Shown piece by piece: positions 42,420 through 51,108 of a stretch of 64,000 nt of DNA. The first letter of the stretch is position 1, and each line of letters opens with the position of its first letter. The stretch comes from Pararhizobium sp. (GTDB lineage Bacteria > Pseudomonadota > Alphaproteobacteria > Rhizobiales > Rhizobiaceae), in NCBI GenBank assembly GCA_017794825.1, contig CP051237.1, positions 4,420,501 to 4,484,500 on the forward strand, read 5' to 3'. Made by a program: the position numbers and the translations under genes. The notes below the pieces were generated by a model that had not been told where the DNA came from, searched no databases, and saw only the letters and a program-made list of their open reading frames with translations.

Positions 42420-43442
42420 TCAGCCTGTTATTTCCAGCCCGCGCCTGGCGAAGGCAGGGGCGAGATGCTCGAGCTCCGCCGCCCGGTCGCCCACGGCGTT
42501 GCCCTGCTTCGAGCGTTCGGCGATGCCAACAAAGATCACCGCGAATCGGAACAGCGCGAACGCTTCATGGAAGGGTTCGAGCGGAGCAGTGGGTGTAGCG
42601 TGTCGATAGTATTCATCGACGAATTCCGCCCGGGTGGGAATGCCAAGCCCGGCCAGATCCAGATCGCGCACGCCGCCATATTCGGCCGGCGTGGTGCGCC
42701 ACGCCATGCAGCAGAAACCAAGGTCCGCCAGCGGATGACCAAGTGTGGAGAGTTCCCAATCGAGGATGCCGGCCACTCTCGTGGAATCCCTGGCGAATAT
42801 GAGATTGCCGAGGCGAAAATCGCCATGGGCGATCGATACGGCGCCGTCGTCGTCCGGCATGTTGTCGAGCAGCCAACGCTCCAGCCGATCTATCTCCGGC
42901 ATGCCTGTAAGCGCTGATTCCCGCCACTGCCGACCCCAGCGGCTCACCTGCCGTTCGAAATAGTTTCCGGGTCTGCCGTAGTCCGAAAGGCCGATACTCT
43001 CGGGCCGCACCGCATGCAGTTTCGCCATCGCCTCGGCCATGGACAGATAGACGCCGCGCCGTTCGGCGGGATTAAGATCCGGCAGCGAGGCGTCGTGAAA
43101 AACCCTGCCGTCAATCCGCTCCATCACATAAAAGGGGGTGCCGAGAACCGAAGGGTCGTCGCAATAGGTGAGCGGCCGCGGCACGGGAACATCCGTGTCC
43201 GCGAGCGCAGAAAGCACCCGGAACTCCCTGTCAACCGCGTGTGCGCCCTTCTGCAACGGACCTTCCGGCTGTTTGCGCAGGACGAGGCTGCGGTCGCCGC
43301 TTGTCAGGAAAAAGGTCGGGTTGGACTGGCCGCCCGAAATCGGCGTCACCGTCATCCTGCCCGTCAGGTCGAGTTCTCGCGCGAGATAGTCGGCGAGCGC
43401 CGCTTCGTCGACGCCGATCGATGGCGTCATTGCACCGGCCAT
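42420..43442 (-). CDS. Aminoglycoside-phosphotransferase-like kinase (ACAD10/11 N-type)
   Basis: 340-residue APH-fold kinase. Motifs: SGGQSNPTFFLTSGDRSLVL (nucleotide loop and Lys strand), ISIAHGDFRLGNLIF-type catalytic loop read as SIAHGDFRLGNLIF, and ILDWELSTLGHPLADLGF with the metal Asp. Its gene overlaps the acyl-CoA dehydrogenase gene by 16 bases. The pair corresponds to the two halves of eukaryotic ACAD10/11, where the kinase phosphorylates 4-hydroxyacyl-CoA and the dehydrogenase half completes removal of the hydroxyl. The same chemistry is inferred here, not proven. Confidence 0.85.
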   Translation of the reverse strand: MAGAMTPSIGVDEAALADYLARELDLTGRMTVTPISGGQSNPTFFLTSGDRSLVLRKQPEGPLQKGAHAVDREFRVLSALADTDVPVPRPLTYCDDPSVLGTPFYVMERIDGRVFHDASLPDLNPAERRGVYLSMAEAMAKLHAVRPESIGLSDYGRPGNYFERQVSRWGRQWRESALTGMPEIDRLERWLLDNMPDDDGAVSIAHGDFRLGNLIFARDSTRVAGILDWELSTLGHPLADLGFCCMAWRTTPAEYGGVRDLDLAGLGIPTRAEFVDEYYRHATPTAPLEPFHEAFALFRFAVIFVGIAERSKQGNAVGDRAAELEHLAPAFARRGLEITG

Positions 43443-44629
43443 GACCAGAAATCATCGCCCTTGTCGTTGAGATGACGGTTGAGAACCATCTTGTGGACCT
43501 CGTCGGCGCCATCGACCAGTCGGGCCTGGCGGGCGTAGCGGTAGATCCATTCAAGCCGCGTGTCCTTGGAATAGCCGCGCGCGCCGTTGATCTGGATCGC
43601 CCGGTCGGCCGCGTCGTGCAGCACATTGGCGACGAGGATCTTGGCCATCGACACTTCGGCCTGCGCCTTCTCGCCCCGGTCGAGCGCCCAGGCCGCCTTC
43701 ATCACCAGAAGCCGGCCGGTCTCGATCCGCATCGCGAGATCGCCGAGCATGAGCTGGATGCTTTCGCGGTCCGCCAGGCGCACGCCGAACCCCTCGCGAT
43801 AGCTGGCGTAATCCCGCGCGATTTCCACGCAGCGCTTGGCGAGCCCCAGCCAGCGCATGCAGTGGGTCAGGCGCGCCGGACCAAGCCGCGTCTGGGTGAC
43901 GCGCATGCCCCTGCCTTCCTCGAAGAGGATGTTGTCCTTGTGGATTTCGAGACCGTCGAATTCCAGTTCACAATGGCCGCCATGTTCTTCAGGGCCCATG
44001 ATCGGGATGCGACGGACGATGCGCCATCCGGGCTGATCCTTGTGGAACATCAGGGCGCTCAGGCCCCGGCGCGGATCGGCGGAAGTGCGCGCGATCAGGA
44101 TGAAGTGCGCGGCTTCGGCGCCGCCGGTGATGAACCATTTGCGGCCCTTGACGACATAGGCATCGCCGTTCAGTTCGGCCGTGGTGTTGATCATCGACGG
44201 GTCTGATCCGCCGCCCGGGTGCGGTTCCGTCATCACGAAGGCGGAGCGGACGTCGCCGTCGACGATCGGCTTCAGCCAGCGTTCCTTCTGTGCGGGCGTG
44301 CCCAGTTTTGACAGCACCATCATGTTCCCGTCGTCGGGCGCCGCGCTGTTGAAGATGACGGGTCCAAAAATCGACCGATTCATCTCCTCATAGCAAACGG
44401 CCATCCCCTGGATGCCCACGCCCAGTCCGCCGTCTTCGGGCGGAAGCTGAAGGCACCACAGGCCCTCGGCTTTTGCTTCCTTGCGCAGGCTGTCCAGGAG
44501 ATCGAGATTGATGTTTTCGTGGTCGTCATAGGAAGACGGGTCGTCCTCCAGGGGAAGGATCCGCTCCGCCACGAACGCCCTGATGCGCTGGCGCAGTTGA
44601 TCGAGTTCCGGCGATATCGAGAAATCCAT
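43427..44629 (-). CDS. Acyl-CoA dehydrogenase, ACAD10/11 type
   Basis: 400-residue FAD enzyme. Readable: FVMTEPHPGGGSDPSMINTT, KWFITGGAEAAHFILIART, INGARGYSKDTRLEWIYRYA and RLVDGADEVHKMVLNRHL. At the usual catalytic Glu position it has Asp (VDGADEV), as in the ACAD10/11 branch. It works in the cytoplasm on a CoA ester, probably a phosphorylated 4-hydroxyacyl-CoA made by the overlapping kinase-like gene. Starts 15 bases after the SDR stop, inside the ten-gene minus-strand operon. Confidence 0.9.
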   Translation of the reverse strand: MDFSISPELDQLRQRIRAFVAERILPLEDDPSSYDDHENINLDLLDSLRKEAKAEGLWCLQLPPEDGGLGVGIQGMAVCYEEMNRSIFGPVIFNSAAPDDGNMMVLSKLGTPAQKERWLKPIVDGDVRSAFVMTEPHPGGGSDPSMINTTAELNGDAYVVKGRKWFITGGAEAAHFILIARTSADPRRGLSALMFHKDQPGWRIVRRIPIMGPEEHGGHCELEFDGLEIHKDNILFEEGRGMRVTQTRLGPARLTHCMRWLGLAKRCVEIARDYASYREGFGVRLADRESIQLMLGDLAMRIETGRLLVMKAAWALDRGEKAQAEVSMAKILVANVLHDAADRAIQINGARGYSKDTRLEWIYRYARQARLVDGADEVHKMVLNRHLNDKGDDFWSWPVQ

Positions 44630-44644
44630 GAGATCGGTCCTGAC

Positions 44645-45397
44645 TTACAATGAAGAAACGAGATGGCCGCCGTCGACGGCCAGTGTAGCGCCGGTCATGT
44701 AGGCACCGGCGTCGGAGCACAAGAGCAGAAGTGGTCCATCGAGATCCTCCAAACGCCCGAGCCTGCGTTGCGGAATTCTTTTGACAAGCGCCTGTCCGGC
44801 TTCCGAGGCGAAGAAATCCGAATTCAGCGGCGTCTCGATGTAACCCGGGCACAGCGCATTGACGCGGATGCGATAACGGGCCCATTCAAGCGCGGTCGCT
44901 TTTGTCAGCTGTATGAGAGCGGCCTTCGAGGCGGCGTAGGCGGATATGTGACCGGCGACGCGTAAGCCCACAATCGAGGCGATGTTGACGATCACGCCCG
45001 GCCGGTTGGCGGACTTCATGGCGCGCGCCGCACGCTGCGAAACGCGAAATGCGCCGGTCAGATTGGTGTCGATCACACGCTGGAATTCATCTTCCGCCTG
45101 GTCGATAGCCGCGCCGGAACCGGACACGCCGGCGTTGTTGACGACAATGTCGAAAGGCTCCTGGAAGCTCTCGAACGCCTCTGCGACGCTGTTCGGGTCA
45201 GCGACATCCATCCGTATCGCCTCAGCGTCGCCGCCTGCAGCGGCAATCGTATCGACAACTTTTTCGAGCGCATCCTTGCGGCGGGCCGTCAAAATCACGG
45301 CGGCGCCGGCTTCCGCCAGCGTCTTTGCGAAATGTTCGCCAAGGCCGCCCGAAGCGCCCGTGACCAGCGCCTTCTTGCCTTCGAGGTTGAACTTCAC
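44645..45397 (-). CDS. Short-chain dehydrogenase/reductase
   Basis: 250-residue classical SDR. Cofactor motif TGASGGLGEHF, NNAG at FDIVVNNAGVSGSG, catalytic Ser in NIASIVGL and the Tyr-Lys pair in SAYAASKAAL; the C-terminal PGYIETPLN is also typical. It could oxidise a 3-hydroxyacyl-CoA or a hydroxylated intermediate of the pathway. Overlaps the SGNH-hydrolase gene by 4 bases. Confidence 0.9.
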   Translation of the reverse strand: MKFNLEGKKALVTGASGGLGEHFAKTLAEAGAAVILTARRKDALEKVVDTIAAAGGDAEAIRMDVADPNSVAEAFESFQEPFDIVVNNAGVSGSGAAIDQAEDEFQRVIDTNLTGAFRVSQRAARAMKSANRPGVIVNIASIVGLRVAGHISAYAASKAALIQLTKATALEWARYRIRVNALCPGYIETPLNSDFFASEAGQALVKRIPQRRLGRLEDLDGPLLLLCSDAGAYMTGATLAVDGGHLVSSL

Positions 45398-46047
45398 TCC
45401 CTGACCTCTCCATCCAGTATGTCACGCACCAGAGGCGCAAGACCATTGCCCACCATCGCGTGCTGGTCCTCATCCAGGTGGATGCCGTCGACACGGCTTG
45501 CCGTTGTTACCGTGTTCATGTCGAAGAAGAAAACCGATTTCTCTACAGCGACGACGCGGAACGCCTCCACATGCCCGGCGCAGCGGGTTTCAGCGCCACG
45601 GAATTTCGCCGCGATCGGACCCTGAGGTTTGACGATTGCGGGCGGCGCCAGCACGAGGATCGCCGGCTCGGGCATGCCCGGTTCTATCGGCGCCTGGCGC
45701 ACGATGTCGATCAACTTGGCGATCCCTTGCGCGGAGGCCCAGGCATGGTTGTCGTGCGTGTCCTGGAAGTCGTTCGTCCCGAGAGCGATGATGACGAGGT
45801 CGAGCGGCGATTGCGCCTCTATGGTCGCGGATAGCGACTGTGCGCCGTTGCGGCCGCCCTTGAACGGGTCTTCCCACACCGTCTTACGTCCGTTGAGGCA
45901 GTTCTCGATCACCCGGATTGTCCGGCCGCTCGGGTCGAGCGCGGTTTCAAGGACGCCAGGCCATCGCCTGGAAAAGGCGAATCTCTCGCGGGTTCCGGGA
46001 ATGATGCCCCACGACAGGCTGTCGCCATAGACGAGAATCCGCCGCAT
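45394..46047 (-). CDS. SGNH/GDSL-family hydrolase
   Basis: 217 residues counted from the ATG at 46047 (a GTG two codons upstream is possible). The three SGNH blocks are readable: RILVYGDSLSWG (nucleophile Ser in GDS), IALGTNDFQDT and the C-terminal DGIHLDEDQH with the Asp-His pair. No signal peptide, so it acts in the cytoplasm, as an esterase or thioesterase on a pathway intermediate. Members of the arylesterase/TesA-like branch look similar. Overlaps or abuts both neighbours. Confidence 0.87.
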   Translation of the reverse strand: MRRILVYGDSLSWGIIPGTRERFAFSRRWPGVLETALDPSGRTIRVIENCLNGRKTVWEDPFKGGRNGAQSLSATIEAQSPLDLVIIALGTNDFQDTHDNHAWASAQGIAKLIDIVRQAPIEPGMPEPAILVLAPPAIVKPQGPIAAKFRGAETRCAGHVEAFRVVAVEKSVFFFDMNTVTTASRVDGIHLDEDQHAMVGNGLAPLVRDILDGEVRE

Positions 46048-46049
46048 GG

Positions 46050-46421
46050 TCACTTCAGGGGCGTCGACTTGTGGGCGATCAGTTTCTGGCCCTGGGGCGT
46101 CGAGACCCAGACGGTCACATAGGAGCTGTTCAGTTTCAGCGCATTGCCATTGCGCCGCACATCGGCCTTCATGACGCCGAAGAACACGGTCGTCTCGCCT
46201 TCGGAAGCCGTGTCGGAAACCTGGCAGTCGAGCGCATCATAGATCAGCGATCCGTCTTCGAGCGCCTTCAGATAGCTGGACTTGCTGTCGATCGACGAAT
46301 CCGAATGGGCGTAGAGAAGCGCGTCGCTGAAGAGGTTGCCCAAGCCGTCCCTGTCGCCGGCGAGCATCAGCGCCCATCGTTGCTCTTCAGCCTGTCTCGC
46401 CGCGTGCGTCTGGTCAGTCAT
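46050..46421 (-). CDS. NTF2-like (SnoaL-type) small protein
   Basis: 123 residues with the cone-shaped NTF2 fold: AEEQRWALMLAGDRDGLGNL, LLYAHSDSSIDSKSSYLKAL and LKLNSSYVTVWVSTPQGQKL. The central His and Ser cluster could line a pocket. Such proteins act as isomerases, dehydratases or hydrolase helpers; many are in steroid, terpene or polyketide pathways. Its ATG at 46421 overlaps the preceding dehydrogenase by 8 bases. Confidence 0.82.
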   Translation of the reverse strand: MTDQTHAARQAEEQRWALMLAGDRDGLGNLFSDALLYAHSDSSIDSKSSYLKALEDGSLIYDALDCQVSDTASEGETTVFFGVMKADVRRNGNALKLNSSYVTVWVSTPQGQKLIAHKSTPLK

Positions 46422-47313
46422 CCTTGCCTCCCCAGTTCGGCCAGGTGGAAACACGGAAGAAATCGTCGCCGCCGTTTCCGCCTGCCTGAAGCATCGCGTA
46501 ATATTGCCTGACCATAGCGGTGAAGGGTAGGGGGATATGCTGATCCTTGCCGATCGCCATGGCGAGGTCCATGTCCTTCGATACGAGATTGGTGTTGGCC
46601 ATCGGCGTCCAGTCTCCGCTCTTCAGCATGTCGCTTTTATACCGGCTGAGAGGAGTAGCCGCCACGGAGTTGTTGATCGCGTCCACCGCGACGTCTCGCG
46701 GAAGCCCTTGCCTCACGCCGAATTCCAGCGCCTCGCCGATCAGCGCCGGCATCACGCCGACCATCATGTTGATCATCAGCTTGACGATCCGGGCTTCTTC
46801 GCCCGGTCCGAAATAGAGCCGGTTCTCGCCGAAACGGGCAAGCACGTCCTCGACATCCTTGACGGCGTCATCCGGTCCCGACATCAGCAGGGTCAGCGTT
46901 CCGTTTTCCGCGTTTCCGGTGCTGCCGGAAACCGGACAGCGCACATAGGACGCGCCGGTTTTCGCTATGGCCTCCGCGACCGCGGCGGACGCGCCCGGCG
47001 AGACGGTGCTGAGGTCGACATAGACCTGGCCCGGGCCGATCGATCCGACGATCCCGTTGCTGCCCGAAACGATCTCCGCCAGCACCGCGTCGTTCGGCAC
47101 CATCGAAAAGATGATCTCCGCCTTTGCAGCCAGATCCGCTGGCGTGTCGGCTGCATGTCCGCCCGCGTCGACGATCCGCCGGACGGCGTCCGGGTTCGGA
47201 TCGCAGCCATGCAGCTCGTAGCCGGCCGTTAGCAGGCGCCGGCTCAGGGGATTGCCCATCGCGCCGAGGCCGATCCAGCCACAGTGTTTCCATTCCTTTT
47301 GTCTGCCGGTCAT
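46414..47313 (-). CDS. NAD(P)-dependent beta-hydroxyacid dehydrogenase (3-hydroxyisobutyrate-dehydrogenase family)
   Basis: 299 residues. Rossmann motif IGLGAMGNPLSRRLL, substrate motif CPVSGSTGNAENGTLTLLMS, and the catalytic Lys in ARIVKLMINMMVG. Likely oxidises a hydroxyacid (or reduces an aldehyde acid) made in the pathway. The ATG at 47313 lies 8 bases after the TRAP permease stop; a longer open frame upstream overlaps the permease and is rejected. Confidence 0.9.
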   Translation of the reverse strand: MTGRQKEWKHCGWIGLGAMGNPLSRRLLTAGYELHGCDPNPDAVRRIVDAGGHAADTPADLAAKAEIIFSMVPNDAVLAEIVSGSNGIVGSIGPGQVYVDLSTVSPGASAAVAEAIAKTGASYVRCPVSGSTGNAENGTLTLLMSGPDDAVKDVEDVLARFGENRLYFGPGEEARIVKLMINMMVGVMPALIGEALEFGVRQGLPRDVAVDAINNSVAATPLSRYKSDMLKSGDWTPMANTNLVSKDMDLAMAIGKDQHIPLPFTAMVRQYYAMLQAGGNGGDDFFRVSTWPNWGGKDD

Positions 47314-47321
47314 TTCAACAC

Positions 47322-48638
47322 TCAATATACGAAGAACAGGACGATCTGCGGGTAGGCGATCAGCATGATCGTGACCAGAAGCATGATCAGGGCGAAGGGC
47401 GCCGCGCCCAGGAACACGTCTTCCAGCGACACCTTGTAGTCGGTCAGCGTACTGCGCACGACGTAGCACGACATGCCGAAGGGCGGTGTCAGCAGGCCGA
47501 TCTCCGTCGCCATGATGGCGATGATGCCGAACCAAACCAGATTGATGTCATAGGGTTGCAGCAGCGGGATGAACAGCGGGACCGTGATCAGCAGGATTGA
47601 CACGGAGTCTATGATCGTGCCGAGGATCAGCGCGATGCCGACGAAAATCGCGAGGATGACGAGGTAGCTTGCATCGAGATTCGACACCAGGGTGCTGATC
47701 TGCGTCGGAAGTCCGGAGATGCCGAGCATTCGCGAATACATCGTCGCTGAAATCACGATGAAGAGGATGGAGGAACTGATGTAGCCCGTCTCGATCAGGA
47801 TGCTCCACATTGAGCGCCATGTCAGTTTCCGCTTGATGAGCGCGGCGACCAGGGCGAGCGCCGCGCCGACGCCGCCTGCTTCGGTCGGCGTGAAGACGCC
47901 GCCGTAGATGCCGCCGAGAACCGCAATGACGAGAACCAGCGTCGGCCCCATCTTCTCGATGAACTCGCGCAGCGTCAGGCTGCTGTCGTCCTCGATCATC
48001 TCTTTGGCGTTTCCGCCCATTGCCTTGGGGAAGAATATGGCCACAAGCGCGATGCCGAGCGCGAACATGACTGCGAGCAACAGGCCCGGCCCGATGCCGG
48101 CCAGGAACATGGCGCCGACGGATTGTTCCGCGATGATCGCGTAAATGATGAGAAGTATGCTCGGCGGGATCAGCATGCCGAGCACGGAGCTGCCCGCGAC
48201 GGTGCCGACGGCGAATCTCCGGTGATATCCGAAGCGCAACATTTCCGGCACGGCGATGCGCGAGAACACGGCGGCCGAGGCGATGGTCACGCCGGTGATG
48301 GAGGCGAAGACCGTGTTCGCCGCCACGGTGGCGATCCCCAGTCCGCCGGGAAGTTTTCGCAGAAGACGGTTGGCGACGTAATAGCTATCCCGTCCCAGAT
48401 CGGCAGCGCTCACCAGCATGCCCATCAGCACGAAGAGCGGTATGACCGCGAAGACGTAGTCGGAAATGCTCTGCGTCGCCGCTTGCGACAGCATGTAGAC
48501 CGCCACCTGGAAGTTGTCGCGGATCATCCAGACCCCGACGAAGGATGTCAGCGCCAGCACGAACGGGACGTGAATGCCGCAATAGATGAGAACCAGCATG
48601 ACGCTGACGGAGACGATGCCGATTTCAATAGGCGTCAT
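47322..48638 (-). CDS. TRAP transporter large permease (DctM-like)
   Basis: 438-residue inner-membrane protein with many hydrophobic helices and the DctM signatures PLFVLMGMLVSAADL, GGLGIATVAANTVFASITGV and GSSVLGMLIPPSILLIIYAI. Uses the sodium gradient to import an acidic solute. The ATG at 48638 overlaps the small-permease stop by 4 bases. Confidence 0.93.
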   Translation of the reverse strand: MTPIEIGIVSVSVMLVLIYCGIHVPFVLALTSFVGVWMIRDNFQVAVYMLSQAATQSISDYVFAVIPLFVLMGMLVSAADLGRDSYYVANRLLRKLPGGLGIATVAANTVFASITGVTIASAAVFSRIAVPEMLRFGYHRRFAVGTVAGSSVLGMLIPPSILLIIYAIIAEQSVGAMFLAGIGPGLLLAVMFALGIALVAIFFPKAMGGNAKEMIEDDSSLTLREFIEKMGPTLVLVIAVLGGIYGGVFTPTEAGGVGAALALVAALIKRKLTWRSMWSILIETGYISSSILFIVISATMYSRMLGISGLPTQISTLVSNLDASYLVILAIFVGIALILGTIIDSVSILLITVPLFIPLLQPYDINLVWFGIIAIMATEIGLLTPPFGMSCYVVRSTLTDYKVSLEDVFLGAAPFALIMLLVTIMLIAYPQIVLFFVY

Positions 48639-49207
48639 GACAGGGGCTGCCTGCGATCTTTGACCACAAGGGTCAGGGAATTCAGCGTCATGGCCAGAAG
48701 CTGGACGCCAGCCAATGTCGCGCCCACGGCGATCGAAGCCTTGATGGGCCACGACGGAAAGGTGAAGAGGCCGACCGTGCCGACATAGTAGTTGTTGGCG
48801 TAGTCGTTGATCATGTTGGGAACGGTGCCGTAGACGATGAGCGCCATGAGCGCGAGGCCGCAGAGCGCCGCCGCCGCGTCGAAGCCGGAGCCGATCTTTG
48901 GATGGGAAGCGCGGATCATGTTGACGATCGAATCGGCGCGCGCGATGCGGTCGTGGGCCAGTGTGTCCGCGAGCTGGACGAAGACGATCGCGACAATGGA
49001 TATCTCCGCAATTTCCGTCACGCCCATGATCGGCGTGCTGAAGAAGTAGCGTCCCATGACATCGAGACAGATAAGGCACATCAGCAGGAATATTCCGATT
49101 GACCCGATCGCGTTGAAAGCGGCCGTGGTCAGGGCGAGAAGCCGCCCTGCCAGAGAACCGCGCGCGAGGCGCGGTTCTTCGTTTTCAATTTCAACGTCCG
49201 GCGACAT
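48635..49207 (-). CDS. TRAP transporter small permease (DctQ-like)
   Basis: 190 residues with four membrane segments (AFNAIGSIGIFLLMCLICLD, EIAEISIVAIVFVQLADTLA and two more) and a charged N-terminus. Typical DctQ size. Positioned between binding protein (3-base gap) and large permease (4-base overlap), as in most TRAP operons. Confidence 0.9.
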   Translation of the reverse strand: MSPDVEIENEEPRLARGSLAGRLLALTTAAFNAIGSIGIFLLMCLICLDVMGRYFFSTPIMGVTEIAEISIVAIVFVQLADTLAHDRIARADSIVNMIRASHPKIGSGFDAAAALCGLALMALIVYGTVPNMINDYANNYYVGTVGLFTFPSWPIKASIAVGATLAGVQLLAMTLNSLTLVVKDRRQPLS

Positions 49208-49210
49208 GCC

Positions 49211-50287
49211 TTACTCGGTGTCCCAGTTCCGCGCGATCGGCTGGTTGGCGGCCCGCAACGCGTCCATGTAAGCCTTCAGGACCGCGTTGCCGGGCTCGCC
49301 CTGCGCTTCGGTCTGTTCCGCCCATTCCCGCGCGATGTTGGGAAGACCAGCCGCCCACTCCTCGCGCTGTTCCTGGGTGTACTCGATCACCGTACCACCG
49401 TTTTCCTTGTAGGTCTCGATGGCCGCGGCGCTCGCGTCGACGACATAGTCGGCGAGGCTCTGTCCATACTCGGCGGCCGTTTCCCGCAGCACGTCCTTGA
49501 CCGGATCCGGCAGACCTTCCCAGAACTGCTTGTTCGCAGACACCGCAAAGGAGGTGACGGCGCCCTGGTCCGCCTTGATGTAGTAAGGCGCAACCTCGTA
49601 CATCTTGAAGCCGGCGGCCGCCTCGGCCCAAACGGACGCGCATTCGGCGACACCTGTCTGGAGCTGGTTGTAGTAGTCGGCGAGATTCGAGCTGATGCCC
49701 ACGGCGCCCACGCCCTGGAAATAGCGCAGGTTCGTGCCTGCTCCGACAACCTTCACGCCTTCGAAATCGGCAGGCTTCTCGATCGCGGACTTGCAGACGA
49801 CCTGATAGTTGTCCACCGATCCCGAACTTCCGAGGTAGACCTGGTTGATCTTGTCGAATTCGGCCTTCATTTCCGGAATATCTTCCGCCAGCCTGGATAC
49901 GGTCTCCGTCACAAGATGCAGATCCGTGGTCGCGAACGGCGTCACGAAAGACACGTTGAAAAGTGGCAGTTTGTCGACGTGGAAGGGCGGCACGACGATG
50001 CCCATGTCCGCGATGCCGCTGCTGACCGCTTCAAGCTCGCCGCGCGGCTTCACGATGGTTCCGGAGAACCCCTTGTTCCAGTTGATCTTGTATTCGTTCT
50101 TCTCGGCCAGTTTCTTGTCCACTGCCGGGATATAGGAGTCTTCGAAGACTTTGACCCAGGATGCGGTCGGCGGGTATCCCGACACGACTGTTATGTTGAT
50201 CGATTCCTGTGCATAGGCGCAACTGCTGGCGAGAAGCACGGCAGAGACTGACGCAATTCCTGCAAGGTTTCCTGATATGAGTTTCAC
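49211..50287 (-). CDS. TRAP transporter substrate-binding protein (DctP-like)
   Basis: 358 residues. Signal peptide VKLISGNLAGIASVSAVLLA, cleaved after CAYA, then a DctP fold: VVSGYPPTASWVKVFEDSYI, GELEAVSSGIADMGIV and KPADFEGVKVVGAGTNLRYF. Binds a carboxylate ligand in the periplasm; the ligand Arg cannot be fixed without alignment. The start is a GTG at 50287 with GGGAGG upstream (complement). First gene of the ten-gene minus-strand operon and 115 bases downstream of a shared operator. Confidence 0.93.
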   Translation of the reverse strand: MKLISGNLAGIASVSAVLLASSCAYAQESINITVVSGYPPTASWVKVFEDSYIPAVDKKLAEKNEYKINWNKGFSGTIVKPRGELEAVSSGIADMGIVVPPFHVDKLPLFNVSFVTPFATTDLHLVTETVSRLAEDIPEMKAEFDKINQVYLGSSGSVDNYQVVCKSAIEKPADFEGVKVVGAGTNLRYFQGVGAVGISSNLADYYNQLQTGVAECASVWAEAAAGFKMYEVAPYYIKADQGAVTSFAVSANKQFWEGLPDPVKDVLRETAAEYGQSLADYVVDASAAAIETYKENGGTVIEYTQEQREEWAAGLPNIAREWAEQTEAQGEPGNAVLKAYMDALRAANQPIARNWDTE

Positions 50288-50401
50288 GCTTACCTCCCTT
50301 GAGTTAGATCCGATCGACAACCGATCGTTCCGGGGGCGTTCCGGCATGTCGCAGGATGCAACATTTCCTCTACCGGACCCGCCAATGTGTCGAACAATAG
50401 C

Positions 50402-50420
50402 GAATATTGAACCAATATTC
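50402..50420 (-). promoter_or_regulatory. Palindromic operator, TRAP operon promoter
   Basis: GAATATTG-AAC-CAATATTC, a perfect 8-3-8 inverted repeat. Read on the minus strand, the operator is followed by GCTA and TTGTTC, a weak -35-like box. The same element occurs at 52919-52937 and 55989-56007. Confidence 0.75.
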
Positions 50421-50491
50421 TAGTCAGTTTTCGATGTTGTGCGCCTCCTGCGATATTGTTTTGCGCATTCGATAGTTCCGTCGCGCAGCCA

Positions 50492-51085
50492 TCAGGCTTT
50501 GGCGCTCCGGCCATTGTCTGCATGCGTTCCCAGATTCGGGTTTATCTCGCAGGCCTCGTTCCAGCTTATGACCTGAAGCGACCGCGCGAACTTGCCGACG
50601 CCGTCCACCTCCGCGCAGAACAGGCCCAGTTCGATGATTTCCTCATCCGTGAAATGCGTGCGGAGCTTGGTGAAGACGTCGTCGCTGTCGATCGCGTCCT
50701 CTCCCTTCTTGAACTGGTCGGCGTACCACAGGGCGGCCTTTTCCTTTTCGCTCAGGTCGGGCGACGTTTCGTATTCGTAGGAGTCCCAGAGCAGTTGCTC
50801 CGTCAGACCTTCCTCTTTGGCCTGCTTGGACCGGACGGTCGAGCAGTATCCGCAGCGATGCGCCACGGACATGTGAATACGACAGAGTTCTTTCAGGCGA
50901 TGGGGCAGCACGCCTTCGTACAGAAGATCGTTCCAGTACCGCGCCCAGCGACGCCCGGTGGTCTCGTTGCGAACGAAGATGCTCATGATGCGCGGATCCG
51001 GCGCGCCGCGCGCTTCCGCGTTGTCGATGAGTTCGCGCGCGTCGGCGTCCATGCTGCTTTCTGAAATGGCGTCGATTCGTGGCAT
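50492..51085 (-). CDS. AhpD-like carboxymuconolactone-decarboxylase-family protein
   Basis: 197 residues. The redox motif is seen in SVAHRCGYCSTVRSKQAKEE, with CxxC and the preceding His of AhpD-type proteins; PRIMSIFVRNETTGRRWARY and EKAALWYADQFKKG are also family-typical. Probably a peroxidase or hydrolase-like partner. Third gene of the ACAD-OsmC-AhpD operon; it starts 23 bases after the OsmC stop with AAGGAG. The pairing with OsmC, another thiol peroxidase family, suggests a response to oxidative by-products or a thiol-dependent catalytic step. Confidence 0.85.
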   Translation of the reverse strand: MPRIDAISESSMDADARELIDNAEARGAPDPRIMSIFVRNETTGRRWARYWNDLLYEGVLPHRLKELCRIHMSVAHRCGYCSTVRSKQAKEEGLTEQLLWDSYEYETSPDLSEKEKAALWYADQFKKGEDAIDSDDVFTKLRTHFTDEEIIELGLFCAEVDGVGKFARSLQVISWNEACEINPNLGTHADNGRSAKA

Positions 51086-51108
51086 GCCAATGGCTCCTTG
51101 TTTATGGT

